64,000 nt of DNA from Clostridia bacterium (GTDB lineage: Bacteria > Bacillota > Clostridia > Oscillospirales > Oscillospiraceae). Positions 48,191-56,632 of this stretch are shown one piece after another. Each line of letters opens with the position of its first letter. The stretch's first letter is position 1. Both the position numbers and the translations under genes were made by a program. The notes under the pieces are model-generated. The model worked only from the letters and a program-made list of their open reading frames with translations, did not search any database and had not been told where the DNA came from. Where the stretch lies: positions 178,479 to 242,478 of the forward strand of contig SAAS01000004.1 of the NCBI GenBank assembly GCA_009929315.1, given 5' to 3'.

Positions 48191-49480
48191 TTGGATAAAT
48201 ATATAATCAGAGGCGGAAATCCTCTTAACGGTGAAGTTGAAATCAGCGGGGCAAAAAACGCCGCTGTTGCAATCATCCCCGCGGCGCTTATGGTCGAGGG
48301 AGTTTGCAGAATTGAGAATATACCTCAAATCAGCGACACCGATATGCTGCTGACCATTCTCAGCGAAATGGGCTCAAAAGTGCGAATTATCAACAAAAGC
48401 ACAGTTGAGATTGACTGCACAAGTGTCAGCAAGGAGGGCGCGCCTTACGATTTAATGCGTAAAATCCGTGCTTCCTATTACCTCATCGGTGCTATGTTGG
48501 GTCGCTTCGGCTCCGCAAAAACTACAATGCCCGGCGGCTGCAATTTCGGAGTTCGCCCGATTGACCAGCACATCAAGGGTATGACGGCGCTCGGCGCTCA
48601 GATTGAGGTTAAGGGCGGCTTTGTATATGCCGACGCGCCGAACGGTGTACTTACGGGCGCAAAAGTATATCTTGATAAGGTTTCTGTCGGCGCAACCATG
48701 AATATCATGATTGCCGCCTGCAAAGCTCAGGGTAAAACAACAATCGAAAACGCAGCAAGAGAGCCGCATATAGTTGACCTCGCAAACTTTTTAAACTCTA
48801 TGGGTGCCGATGTCCGCGGCGCAGGTACCGACACAATCAAAATCTACGGTGTCGACAAACTCCACGGCGGCTCCTATTCCATCATACCGGACCAGATCGA
48901 AGCCGGAACCTACATGACGGCGGTCGCCGCCGCAGGCGGAGAGGTCACAATCAAAAACGTCATCCCGAAGCATTTGGACTGCATAAGTGCAAAGCTTCGC
49001 GAGATGGGCGTCGAAATCGACGAATATCCTGATTCCGTTGTTGTTCGCCGCAACGGGAAGCTTCTGCGTGCAAATGTAAAAACTCAGCCCTACCCCGGCT
49101 TTCCAACCGATATGCAGCCCCAGATAAGCACGGTGTTATGCCTTGCAGAGGGCACGAGTGTTGTTACCGAGGGAGTCTGGGACAATCGCTATAAGTATAT
49201 ATCCGAGCTTAAAAAAATGGGCGCCGAGGTTCAGGTTGACGGCAAAACCGCCGTTATCGAGGGTGTGCCTTTTCTCACGGGCGCACAGGTTGCCGCCTGC
49301 GATTTGAGAGCGGGCGCGGCTGTTGTCATCGCCGGTCTTTGCGCTAAGGGTGAAACTGTTATTGAAGAGGTTTCATATATCGAGCGCGGCTATCAAGATT
49401 TGGTAGGCAAGCTCAAGAGTCTCGGAGCGGACATAAGCTGCGTTTCCGAGCCGGATGAATACTCGTCCGCAATTGTTTAA
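48191..49480 (+). CDS. murA: UDP-N-acetylglucosamine 1-carboxyvinyltransferase
   Basis: 429 residues. The first committed step of peptidoglycan synthesis, transfer of enolpyruvate from PEP to UDP-GlcNAc. Lys22 and Asn23 in GAKNA and catalytic Cys117 in MPGGCNFG (the fosfomycin target) are present. The C-terminal DLRAGAAVVIAGL and ERGYQD are conserved. The start is TTG at 48191, with GAAGGTG six bases upstream; the only upstream ATG would add a hydrophobic, Phe-rich stretch not found in the family. It lies inside the wal operon between yycI and walJ and has its own promoter. Confidence 0.95.
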   Translation: MDKYIIRGGNPLNGEVEISGAKNAAVAIIPAALMVEGVCRIENIPQISDTDMLLTILSEMGSKVRIINKSTVEIDCTSVSKEGAPYDLMRKIRASYYLIGAMLGRFGSAKTTMPGGCNFGVRPIDQHIKGMTALGAQIEVKGGFVYADAPNGVLTGAKVYLDKVSVGATMNIMIAACKAQGKTTIENAAREPHIVDLANFLNSMGADVRGAGTDTIKIYGVDKLHGGSYSIIPDQIEAGTYMTAVAAAGGEVTIKNVIPKHLDCISAKLREMGVEIDEYPDSVVVRRNGKLLRANVKTQPYPGFPTDMQPQISTVLCLAEGTSVVTEGVWDNRYKYISELKKMGAEVQVDGKTAVIEGVPFLTGAQVAACDLRAGAAVVIAGLCAKGETVIEEVSYIERGYQDLVGKLKSLGADISCVSEPDEYSSAIV

Positions 49481-49499
49481 ATTCGAGGACATATAATTT

Positions 49500-50297
49500 A
49501 TGCAAATCTACACTATCGCAAGCGGCTCCGCCGGCAACTGCACTCTTGTCAGGGACGGCGACACGGCGGTTCTCATTGACGTTGGAATTTCGACAAAGCG
49601 TATTGTAACGGCTCTGCGGGAGCTGGATATGCTTCCCGAACAGCTTGACGGTATTCTTATAACTCACGAGCATGGCGACCATATTTGCGGTCTTAATACT
49701 TTTATTAAGCACTATGATATACCAATATTTGCCCCCCGTACTGTGGCCAATCACTTAAGCTGGTCAATTGCGGGGGTCGACGATTATTTGACAGTGCTCC
49801 CTCCGGGTCAGGATTATACATTGAGAGGTCTTTCTGTTTACCCCTTTCACACCCCTCACGACACGCCCGAGAGCGTCGGCTATCGGCTTAAGGGCAGCTC
49901 CGTTTTCGGCTTCTGCACGGATTTCGGACATGTAACCGATGAGATTCTTGAAGGAATGCGCGGAGCTGACGCCGCTGTGATAGAGGCTAATCACGACCTT
50001 GAAATGCTCAGAAACGGCTCTTATCCTTATTATCTTAAGCGCAGGATACTTTCCGATAACGGACATCTCTCGAACGATGCCTGCGCCGAGCTATCGGCCG
50101 AGCTTTATAAATACGGCACGAGAAAAATTATTCTGGGTCACCTGAGCCGCGAAAACAATCTTCCGTCGATTGCGCGAAAAAGTGTTTTGGGCGCGCTTAA
50201 CGCCGAGGGCGTCGATACAGAAAACGGAATTGTGCTCGAAATCGCGCCCGAAAACGCGATACTTAGGCTTATAGTCGAGGATGAAAGCCTATGCTGA
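49500..50297 (+). CDS. walJ: MBL-fold metallohydrolase WalJ (YycJ)
   Basis: 265 residues of the metallo-beta-lactamase fold. Metal ligands are in ILITHEHGDHICGL (HxHxDH), followed by the conserved GFCTDFGHVTDE and EANHDLEML; NGHLSNDA and LGHLSRENN near the C-terminus are typical of YycJ. YycJ has been linked to DNA repair and cell wall in Bacillus. GAGG lies nine bases upstream. It overlaps rlmH by 7 bases, as in many Firmicutes. Confidence 0.92.
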   Translation: MQIYTIASGSAGNCTLVRDGDTAVLIDVGISTKRIVTALRELDMLPEQLDGILITHEHGDHICGLNTFIKHYDIPIFAPRTVANHLSWSIAGVDDYLTVLPPGQDYTLRGLSVYPFHTPHDTPESVGYRLKGSSVFGFCTDFGHVTDEILEGMRGADAAVIEANHDLEMLRNGSYPYYLKRRILSDNGHLSNDACAELSAELYKYGTRKIILGHLSRENNLPSIARKSVLGALNAEGVDTENGIVLEIAPENAILRLIVEDESLC

Positions 50298-50773
50298 ACA
50301 TCTATCTGATTTGCGTTGGTCGCTTAAGGGAAGTCCATTACATATCGGCCTTCAACGAATATGAAAAAAGGCTTCGCCCCTACTGCAAGCTTGAGCTTAT
50401 CGAACTCGGCGAAACAAGGCTCCCGCAAGAGCCTTCACGCGCGGAAATTGAAGCGGGGCTCATTAAAGAGGCCGCGTTAATTGAAAAAAGCATACCGAGC
50501 GGAGCTTTTATGGCCGCAATGTGCATTGAGGGCGCTCAGCTTTCGAGCGCTTCCTTTGCGGAGCTTCTGCAAAAATGCGCTAACGAGGGTAAAAGCAAAA
50601 TATGTTTTGTCATCGGCTCTTCCTTCGGTTTGGCCAGCTGCATAAAAAAGCAAGCCGATTTGTGCCTGTCGATGTCTGAAATGACTTTTCCGCACCATCT
50701 TGCAAGAGTTATGCTTGCAGAACAGATATACAGAGGTATAATGATTAACGAAGGCAGTAAATACCACAAATAG
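50291..50773 (+). CDS. rlmH: 23S rRNA (pseudouridine1915-N3)-methyltransferase RlmH
   Basis: 160 residues, SPOUT-fold methyltransferase acting on 70S ribosomes. FVIGSSFGLA forms the SAM-binding trefoil knot, and SEMTFPHHLARVMLAEQIYRG and the C-terminal KYHK are characteristic. Overlap with walJ is the usual order at the end of wal operons. It ends 41 bases before the next gene. Confidence 0.96.
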   Translation: MLNIYLICVGRLREVHYISAFNEYEKRLRPYCKLELIELGETRLPQEPSRAEIEAGLIKEAALIEKSIPSGAFMAAMCIEGAQLSSASFAELLQKCANEGKSKICFVIGSSFGLASCIKKQADLCLSMSEMTFPHHLARVMLAEQIYRGIMINEGSKYHK

Positions 50774-50814
50774 CCTGTGACAACAGTCAACAGGCCTTCC
50801 GAGGAGAGTGCACG

Positions 50815-51183
50815 ATGTTCCTTTTTAAGCGAAAAAATGGCGGCAAAACAGTTCCTGACCTAAACAAAGAGGCAACTGACAGTTCTGCCACGCCCTTCTG
50901 GCATCAGACACTGCCGGGTGAAACCTACAATAAATGGCCGAAGAAGGACGGTCAGCCTGAGGAGCCTGTCTTTCTAAAGCATTGTACCTCTGTTGACATG
51001 GAGGACGAGATGCTCATAAATATGCTTGCGGCATACGATATTCCTGCTGTTAGAATCTTCCCGTCTAACGGCAGCTTCGGGAAAGTCGTGCTCGGAATGA
51101 GCGGCGAAGGCGCCAACATTTTTGTTCCCGTTTCAAAGTATGCTGAAGCAGCAGCTCTTCTGGAGGAAAGCCCTGATGAATAG
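50815..51183 (+). CDS. DUF2007-like protein
   Basis: 122 residues, no signal or membrane segment. The C-terminal half resembles the DUF2007 signal-transducing domain: DEMLINMLAAYDIPAVRI, then GANIFVPVSKYAEAAALLEE. The N-terminal 50 residues are charged and unstructured. A ribosome binding site GAGGAGAG precedes it. It overlaps the following phosphohexomutase by 8 bases, so the two are coupled. Confidence 0.75.
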   Translation: MFLFKRKNGGKTVPDLNKEATDSSATPFWHQTLPGETYNKWPKKDGQPEEPVFLKHCTSVDMEDEMLINMLAAYDIPAVRIFPSNGSFGKVVLGMSGEGANIFVPVSKYAEAAALLEESPDE

Positions 51184-52903
51184 TTTTATGGGTGAATACG
51201 CACATTGGATGGACAGTCCCGCCCTGTCTGAGAGCGAATGGAAAGAGCTTGACGACATTTCAGGCGACGAGGCCGAAATTAAAAGCCGCTTCTTTGCCCC
51301 TCTGGAGTTCGGAACAGCGGGTCTGCGCGGTATTATGGGCATGGGTCTAAACCGCATGAACAGGCATGTTATCCGCCACGCCACACAGGCCTTCGCCTCG
51401 GTTATCTGCGCCGAAGGAGAAGACGCCATGAAGCGCGGTGTTATAATCTGCTATGACTGTCGCCTTAACAGCGAGCTTTTTGCTCGCACAGCGGCATCCG
51501 TTATGGCGGCAAACGGCATTTACGTCCGCATATTCGACGAAATGCGTCCAACGCCGGAGCTTAGCTTCGCCATACGCAAATATGGCGCCATTGCAGGCAT
51601 AAACGTAACCGCGAGCCATAACCCGAAGGAATACAACGGCTACAAGGTTTATTGGGCAGACGGGGCACAGCTTCCTCCTCATCACGCTCAGGCGATTGCC
51701 GATGCGATGGCGAAAATAGATATCTTTACAGGCATAAAAAGAATGCTTTTCACCGAGGCGGTGAGTCAGGGGCTAGTCGAAACCATCGGCAAAGAGACAG
51801 ACGAGGACTTTCTTCAGAACGTACTTTCACAGTCAATTGATCGCGAAGCGGTTGCGAGGGTGGCGGACAGTTTCAAAATTGTGTACACCCCCTTCCACGG
51901 CACGGGCTATAAGCTTGTACCCGAAGCGCTCAGGCGTCTCGGAATCAAAAATATATTTCCCGTTCCCCAGCAGATGATAATCGACGGCAGCTTCCCTACC
52001 GTTAAAAGCCCGAATCCCGAGGAGCCTGCCGGATTTTATCTCGCAATTGACCTTGCAAAGCGTGAAAACTCCGACCTCATTATCGGCACGGACCCCGATG
52101 CGGACCGTGTCGGCGTTATGGTTCGCGGCGAGGACGGCGAATTTATTACTATTACCGGAAACCAGATGGGCGTACTGCTTCTGGATTATATCATCACCGC
52201 AAGAAAGAGAGCCGGAACTCTTCCCGAAAATGCCGCCGCAATAAAAACCATAGTCACAACCGAGATGGCTCGAGAAGTGGCACAGCAGAACGGTGTTCAC
52301 ATCGAAGACACCTTTACGGGCTTCAAATTCATGGCTGAAAAAATTGCCGAGTATGAAAAGGCAGGTAGCTTCAGCTATGTTCTTGCTTATGAAGAAAGCT
52401 ACGGCTATATGATCGGGGACTATGTCCGCGATAAAGATGCCGTCACCGCCTCCATGCTCATCGCCGAAATGGCTGCTTTTCACTTTGAAAACGGCAAGAC
52501 ACTTCTTAAGGCGCTTGACAGCCTTTATGAGAAATACGGCTATTTCGCAGAAAAAACTCTCAATATCGTAATGCCCGGCATCGACGGTCTTGAGAACATG
52601 AGCAAACTTATGACAAGACTAAGGGAAAATCCTCCGGCGGAGATCAGCGGAGTTAAGGTGCTGCGGGAGAGGGATTATTCAAGCGGAAAGATCATTGTCC
52701 CGGGTCTTGGCTTTGTCGGCAAAACTCATATATCCGGCTCAAATGTTCTCTACTTCGAGCTTGACGACGACACCTCGTTCATAGTCCGTCCGTCCGGTAC
52801 GGAGCCAAAAATCAAGGTATATATTCTCGTCAGCGGAAACAGCAAGTCCGACTGCGAGGAAAAAATCAATAAGTATTCTCTGTACGCACAAGATCTCAAG
52901 TAG
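51176..52903 (+). CDS. pgcA: Phosphoglucomutase/phosphomannomutase (PgcA type)
   Basis: 575 residues. Alpha-D-phosphohexomutase that interconverts glucose 1- and 6-phosphate, supplying UDP-glucose and cell-wall sugars. Active-site serine is in TASHNPKEYNGYKVY, the magnesium loop is DPDADRVGV, the sugar loop EESYGYMIGDY, and the phosphate loop RPSGTEPKIKVY near the end. FGTAGLRGIMG at about residue 45 is characteristic. The ATG at 51176 has GGAGG nine bases upstream. It closes the long plus-strand operon. Confidence 0.94.
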   Translation: MNSFMGEYAHWMDSPALSESEWKELDDISGDEAEIKSRFFAPLEFGTAGLRGIMGMGLNRMNRHVIRHATQAFASVICAEGEDAMKRGVIICYDCRLNSELFARTAASVMAANGIYVRIFDEMRPTPELSFAIRKYGAIAGINVTASHNPKEYNGYKVYWADGAQLPPHHAQAIADAMAKIDIFTGIKRMLFTEAVSQGLVETIGKETDEDFLQNVLSQSIDREAVARVADSFKIVYTPFHGTGYKLVPEALRRLGIKNIFPVPQQMIIDGSFPTVKSPNPEEPAGFYLAIDLAKRENSDLIIGTDPDADRVGVMVRGEDGEFITITGNQMGVLLLDYIITARKRAGTLPENAAAIKTIVTTEMAREVAQQNGVHIEDTFTGFKFMAEKIAEYEKAGSFSYVLAYEESYGYMIGDYVRDKDAVTASMLIAEMAAFHFENGKTLLKALDSLYEKYGYFAEKTLNIVMPGIDGLENMSKLMTRLRENPPAEISGVKVLRERDYSSGKIIVPGLGFVGKTHISGSNVLYFELDDDTSFIVRPSGTEPKIKVYILVSGNSKSDCEEKINKYSLYAQDLK

Positions 52904-53046
52904 TAAGGCAAAACTCCTTCGCGTTTTATTCATGGCAACGCCGAATTAACAAATGTATGCCCTTCCGAAGCTTCTGCGCCGCAGTCTCGAATAACAGCAA
53001 ATATTAAATAAGTGTTAACAATGTATTAAAATTCTGTTGTTTTGTA

Positions 53047-53075
53047 TTGACTTATACCCCCTGCGGTGTTAGTAT
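53047..53075 (+). promoter_or_regulatory. SigA promoter of the small lipoprotein
   Basis: TTGACT (53047-53052), 17 bases, TAGTAT (53070-53075). The leader is about 60 bases. The stretch 52904-53046 shows nothing else. Confidence 0.75.
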
Positions 53076-53143
53076 CATCGAGTTACTTGGAAACGCCAAA
53101 TGTTACCAAGAACGATATCTTTAGTTTTGGAGGACAAAAAACT

Positions 53144-53347
53144 ATGAAGAAGACTTTTGCTGTAGTACTGGCCGTAATGATGATGATTACTGCTTTTGCT
53201 GGATGCGGAACAAAGAAGACTGAGGAGCCCGCAACTTCCCCCGCTGTTACAGAAGAGACCACAACCAGCCCTGAGGCTGCCACTGAGGCTCCTGCAACAT
53301 CCGAGGCTCCTGCTGCTGAAGCTCCCTCTGCTTCCCCCGCTGCATAA
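53144..53347 (+). CDS. Small lipoprotein with Thr/Ser/Pro/Ala-rich tail
   Basis: 67 residues. Signal peptide about 1-20 with the lipobox FAGC and lipidated Cys21, then a mature part made only of Thr, Pro, Ala, Glu and Ser, ending PSASPAA. There is no folded domain. GGAGG lies ten bases before the ATG. A small lipoprotein of the same build lies convergent behind a shared terminator. Function is unknown. Confidence 0.82.
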   Translation: MKKTFAVVLAVMMMITAFAGCGTKKTEEPATSPAVTEETTTSPEAATEAPATSEAPAAEAPSASPAA

Positions 53348-53392
53348 GCGTAGCACGGCTGAATACTGTATATTATAACAAAAAGCCAAAAG

Positions 53393-53428
53393 AAAAGACG
53401 AGTGTACAAGTTACACTCGTCTCTTTTC
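53393..53428. terminator. Bidirectional terminator between two lipoprotein genes
   Basis: GACGAGTGT (53397-53405) pairs with ACACTCGTC (53413-53421). Flanking AAAA and CTTTT allow use on both strands. Confidence 0.85.
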
Positions 53429-53429
53429 A

Positions 53430-53630
53430 TTACGCGGCCGGAGAGGCTGAAGGACTTGCATTTGCCGTTGCGTTTGGACTTGCGCTCATATCGGGCGAGG
53501 GAATTGCCGGACTTTCGGATACTACGGGGACGTTAGGGCTGACGGTCGGCGTGACATCGACATTCTTGCAAGCACAAAAAAGTACCGTCATCAATAAAAC
53601 CAAAGTAATAATAGCTGCTATTGTTTTCAT
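53430..53630 (-). CDS. Second small lipoprotein with Ser/Pro/Ala-rich tail
   Basis: 66 residues. Signal peptide about 1-20 with FCAC as lipobox and Cys21, as in the convergent neighbour, which also has phenylalanine three residues before the cysteine. The mature part has VTPTVSPNVPVVSES and ends SPSASPAA. GGAGG lies nine bases before the ATG. The shared tail is encoded by different third codon positions in the two genes, so this is not a recent duplicate. Confidence 0.78.
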   Translation of the reverse strand: MKTIAAIITLVLLMTVLFCACKNVDVTPTVSPNVPVVSESPAIPSPDMSASPNATANASPSASPAA

Positions 53631-53754
53631 TTAATAAATCCTCCAAAATGATTTCAATGCTATTATTGTCAGTTTATATATTTTTTATTTAGATCCCCTT
53701 ATTTTATTCAATTTCGCTTTATTTTTCACTTAGATTCCTATTAAAAAATGATTT

Positions 53755-53783
53755 TTGACACACAAGAAAAATAATAGTAAAAT
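53755..53783 (+). promoter_or_regulatory. SigA promoter of the DUF1273 gene
   Basis: TTGACA (53755-53760), 17 bases, TAAAAT (53778-53783), 50 bases before the start codon. Confidence 0.85.
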
Positions 53784-53832
53784 TACTTATTGAAAGCTGC
53801 GAACTAAATTTGCTCATTTCACCGGAGGTTTT

Positions 53833-54336
53833 ATGGAAAACTCGAGACCGTCCTGCACCTTTACCGGTCACAGGGAGGAAAAGCTTCCCTGGCGCGGGGA
53901 CGAAGCCGATCCGCGCTGCTTAAGGCTCAAGGAACTGATTGCCGATTCTCTCGAAACCGTTTATCATTCGGGAATAAACCACTTTATCTGCGGCATGGCG
54001 ACAGGCTGCGATATGTATTTCTGCGAGGCGGTAATCGAGCTTCGGAGCTCGCACGAGGACATTACGCTCGAAGCGGCGATTCCCTGGGAGGGACAGGCGC
54101 AGGGGTGGTCAGCACCGCTCAAAAAGCGTTATGCGCGTCTTGTCGCCGACTGCGACTTCTATACTCTTGTGCAGAAGGACTACACTCCCGATTGTCTTAT
54201 GCGTCGCAACCGCTATATGGTTGACAGTTCCTCGGTAATAATTGCGGCTTTCAGCGGCAGACCCGGCGGAACGATGAGCACACTGCTCTATGCTGTTCGA
54301 AGCGGGCTTGAAGTAATCGAACTGCCTGTTCCTTAG
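53833..54336 (+). CDS. SLOG/DUF1273 family protein (YpsA-like)
   Basis: 167 residues, one Rossmann-like SLOG domain. SCTFTGHREEKLPW near the N-terminus, FICGMATGCDMYFCE and the ending SGRPGGTMSTLLYAV match the family, which is proposed to bind NAD- or ADP-ribose-like ligands. YpsA of Bacillus affects cell division. CACCGGAGG precedes the ATG by six bases. It is transcribed alone, 120 bases ahead of the hydrolase gene. Confidence 0.87.
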   Translation: MENSRPSCTFTGHREEKLPWRGDEADPRCLRLKELIADSLETVYHSGINHFICGMATGCDMYFCEAVIELRSSHEDITLEAAIPWEGQAQGWSAPLKKRYARLVADCDFYTLVQKDYTPDCLMRRNRYMVDSSSVIIAAFSGRPGGTMSTLLYAVRSGLEVIELPVP

Positions 54337-54353
54337 GGAATTGTTGTTTTTGG

Positions 54354-54382
54354 TTGACTTATTCAAAATTGCAATATAAAAT
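54354..54382 (+). promoter_or_regulatory. SigA promoter of the alpha/beta hydrolase
   Basis: TTGACT (54354-54359), 17 bases, TAAAAT (54377-54382). The leader is about 65 bases. Confidence 0.78.
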
Positions 54383-54454
54383 AGTAGCAATAAGTTAAAT
54401 ATAGTTACAATTAATGTCAGGCCGCCTTATTAAGGCGCGGGAGGTCATTCTTCA

Positions 54455-55420
54455 ATGCCAATTTTAAACGAGTTCAGTTTCAGTTCCTGTGACTGCAAAA
54501 ATACAATTTACGTTCGTCAGTGGCTTCCGGATTTTGCTCCAATCGGCGTTGTTCAAATAAGCCACGGCGTTAGCGAGCACATCACAAAGTATGATAAATT
54601 TGCGCAGTTTCTGGCTTCAAAGGGTTTTGTCGTGGCGGGCGAGGACCATCTCGGCCACGGAAAAAGCGTTTCCGACCCCGCAAAGCAGGGTCATTTCGGC
54701 AATCACGGCGGCTGGGAACTGGTTGTCGGCGATATGCGAAAGCTCTATGAGCGCCTTAAAGAGCAATATTTCAGTCTTCCCATTTTTATGTTCGGTCACT
54801 CAATGGGAAGCTTCCTTACCCGCACATATATCATCCGCTACCACGACGGTCCCAACGGAGTCATTTTGAGCGGTACCGGACACCAGAGCAATGTGAAGCT
54901 GAACGCGGGCATTTCAATCGCAAACGCTCTCATTAAAAAAAATAGTCCGGCTTACAAGGACGAGCGTTTGGCTTCGCTTCTATTTTCCGTATACAACCGG
55001 CACTTTAAGCCGAACAGAACGCCTTTCGACTGGCTCACTCGCGACTATGCCTTAGTTGACGAATTCAGAAAAGACCCCGATTGCGGCTTTATTCCCTCAA
55101 TGGCTTTGTTTCGCGATATGCTGATGGGAATAAAATACATATCAAGCCCCAAAAACCTTGACAGAATGAACACCGATTTACCTATATACTTCATTTCCGG
55201 TGACGACGATCCAATCGGCGACTTCGGTAAAGGCGTTCTTTGTACATACAACGATTTCCTGAAAGCAGGTCTTTCAGACGTAACCTTAAAGCTTTATCAC
55301 GGTGCACGGCACGACCTTCCTCGCGAATTGAACAGGGAAGAGATATTTGAGGACATCCTGTTTTGGCTTCAGACCAAGTGCAGAAGCCGGGATTCGGATA
55401 CGGCGGAAGCAGCCAAATAG
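54455..55420 (+). CDS. Alpha/beta hydrolase (monoacylglycerol-lipase-like)
   Basis: 321 residues, serine hydrolase of the Hydrolase_4 (lysophospholipase) group. The nucleophile is in FGHSMGSFL near residue 114, an oxyanion region in ISHGVSEH and DHLGHGKS, and candidate acid and histidine in DDDPIGD and LYHGARHDLPRE. No signal peptide, so it is intracellular or peripheral. GGGAGG is ten bases before the ATG. It may act on lysophospholipids or monoglycerides. Confidence 0.88.
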   Translation: MPILNEFSFSSCDCKNTIYVRQWLPDFAPIGVVQISHGVSEHITKYDKFAQFLASKGFVVAGEDHLGHGKSVSDPAKQGHFGNHGGWELVVGDMRKLYERLKEQYFSLPIFMFGHSMGSFLTRTYIIRYHDGPNGVILSGTGHQSNVKLNAGISIANALIKKNSPAYKDERLASLLFSVYNRHFKPNRTPFDWLTRDYALVDEFRKDPDCGFIPSMALFRDMLMGIKYISSPKNLDRMNTDLPIYFISGDDDPIGDFGKGVLCTYNDFLKAGLSDVTLKLYHGARHDLPRELNREEIFEDILFWLQTKCRSRDSDTAEAAK

Positions 55421-55424
55421 AATT

Positions 55425-55460
55425 AAAAGAGGCGGAAACCATTCGGTTTCGCCTCTTTTT
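55425..55460. terminator. Bidirectional terminator
   Basis: AAAAGAGGCG and AAACC (55425-55440, one bulged G) pair with GGTTTCGCCTCTTTT (55445-55459). It lies between the convergent hydrolase and MreB-family genes. Confidence 0.88.
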
Positions 55461-55462
55461 AA

Positions 55463-56491
55463 TTATTTCATTTGCTTTTTTCTTGCCAGGTTAATCATGC
55501 CTTCGTCCATATTCATGAGGTTCACAAGCATTTTTCCCGCTCCGTAAGCGGTGCAGCTGACTGGGTCGTCCACAGGATTGAGGTTTATGCCTGTTTTCGC
55601 AAAAATAAGCCTGTCAAGCCCCGCGATAAGGCTGCCTCCGCCGCAAATTATCATGCCGTTGCGTGAAATATCCGCCACGAGTTCGGGAGGCGTTCTTTCG
55701 AGCACTATCTGTATGGAATCCAGAATGGTTGACAGCGGCTCTTGAAGGGCTTCCGCGATGTCGTTTGTGTCCACCATAACCGAGCGGGGCAGTCCTGTCA
55801 TAAGGCAGCGTCCCTTGACTTCCTCTGATGACGGCTCTTCCACGGGATATGCACTGCCGATTCTGATTTTCAGTTCCTCAGCGGAGCGCAGTCCAATAAG
55901 CAAATTATGCTTGCGGCGTATGTACTTGACAATTGCCTCGTCAAACGCATTGCCCGCGGTTTTAATCGATTCACTCTCGACCACTCCGCCGAGCGACACC
56001 ACGCCGACTTCGGTTGTGCCGCCGCCGATATTGACCACCATGTGACCATCGGGCTTAAGTATATCAGCTCCCGCGCCCATTGCCGAAGCAACAGACGTCT
56101 CGACAAGATAGACCTTTCTTGCTCCTGCTTCGATACCCGCGTCAATCGTCGCACGTTCCTCAACGCCCGAGATACTGCCGGGAACGCAGATAATAAGGCG
56201 CGGCTTGAAAAGGCTGAAAGAGGTAATGCGCTGGATAAGCTCCTTTAACATTCTCACGGTCATATCGTAGTCTGAAACAACCCCGTTTGCTATGGGATGG
56301 ATGGAAACGATATTGGCAGGAGTTCTCCCCAGCATTTTCTGCGCGTCCTCTCCGACCTTGAGAAGCTTGCCCGTGTGCTTGTCCACGGCAACAACCGTCG
56401 GTTCGCGAAGGGTTATCCCCTTCCCGCTTACATAAACAATTATACTGGAGGTTCCTAAGTCAATTGCAATATCACGTTCAAAAAAAACCAT
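55463..56491 (-). CDS. MreB/Mbl family rod-shape protein
   Basis: 342 residues, actin-fold ATPase that guides sidewall synthesis. ERDIAIDLGTSSIIVYV (phosphate 1), VNIGGGTTEVGVVSLGGVV (phosphate 2) and ICGGGSLIAGLDRL near the C-terminus are the actin-family signatures. mreC and mreD do not follow, so it may be Mbl or MreBH rather than the mreBCD gene. AAAGGA lies a little far (12 bases) from the ATG. It has a long gap to comF upstream. Confidence 0.93.
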   Translation of the reverse strand: MVFFERDIAIDLGTSSIIVYVSGKGITLREPTVVAVDKHTGKLLKVGEDAQKMLGRTPANIVSIHPIANGVVSDYDMTVRMLKELIQRITSFSLFKPRLIICVPGSISGVEERATIDAGIEAGARKVYLVETSVASAMGAGADILKPDGHMVVNIGGGTTEVGVVSLGGVVESESIKTAGNAFDEAIVKYIRRKHNLLIGLRSAEELKIRIGSAYPVEEPSSEEVKGRCLMTGLPRSVMVDTNDIAEALQEPLSTILDSIQIVLERTPPELVADISRNGMIICGGGSLIAGLDRLIFAKTGINLNPVDDPVSCTAYGAGKMLVNLMNMDEGMINLARKKQMK

Positions 56492-56632
56492 TTGCTCAAA
56501 ATTCCTTTCGTTAGCTAAACGCGTAAAACAAGCATAGTTTGAAATATTTTCAGGCCGGTTATTGACGAGCCGTTTTAATTATTAAAGTCTCAAGACTTCA
56601 CTCTGAGAAATCTTTGACTGAATTTACCGTTT

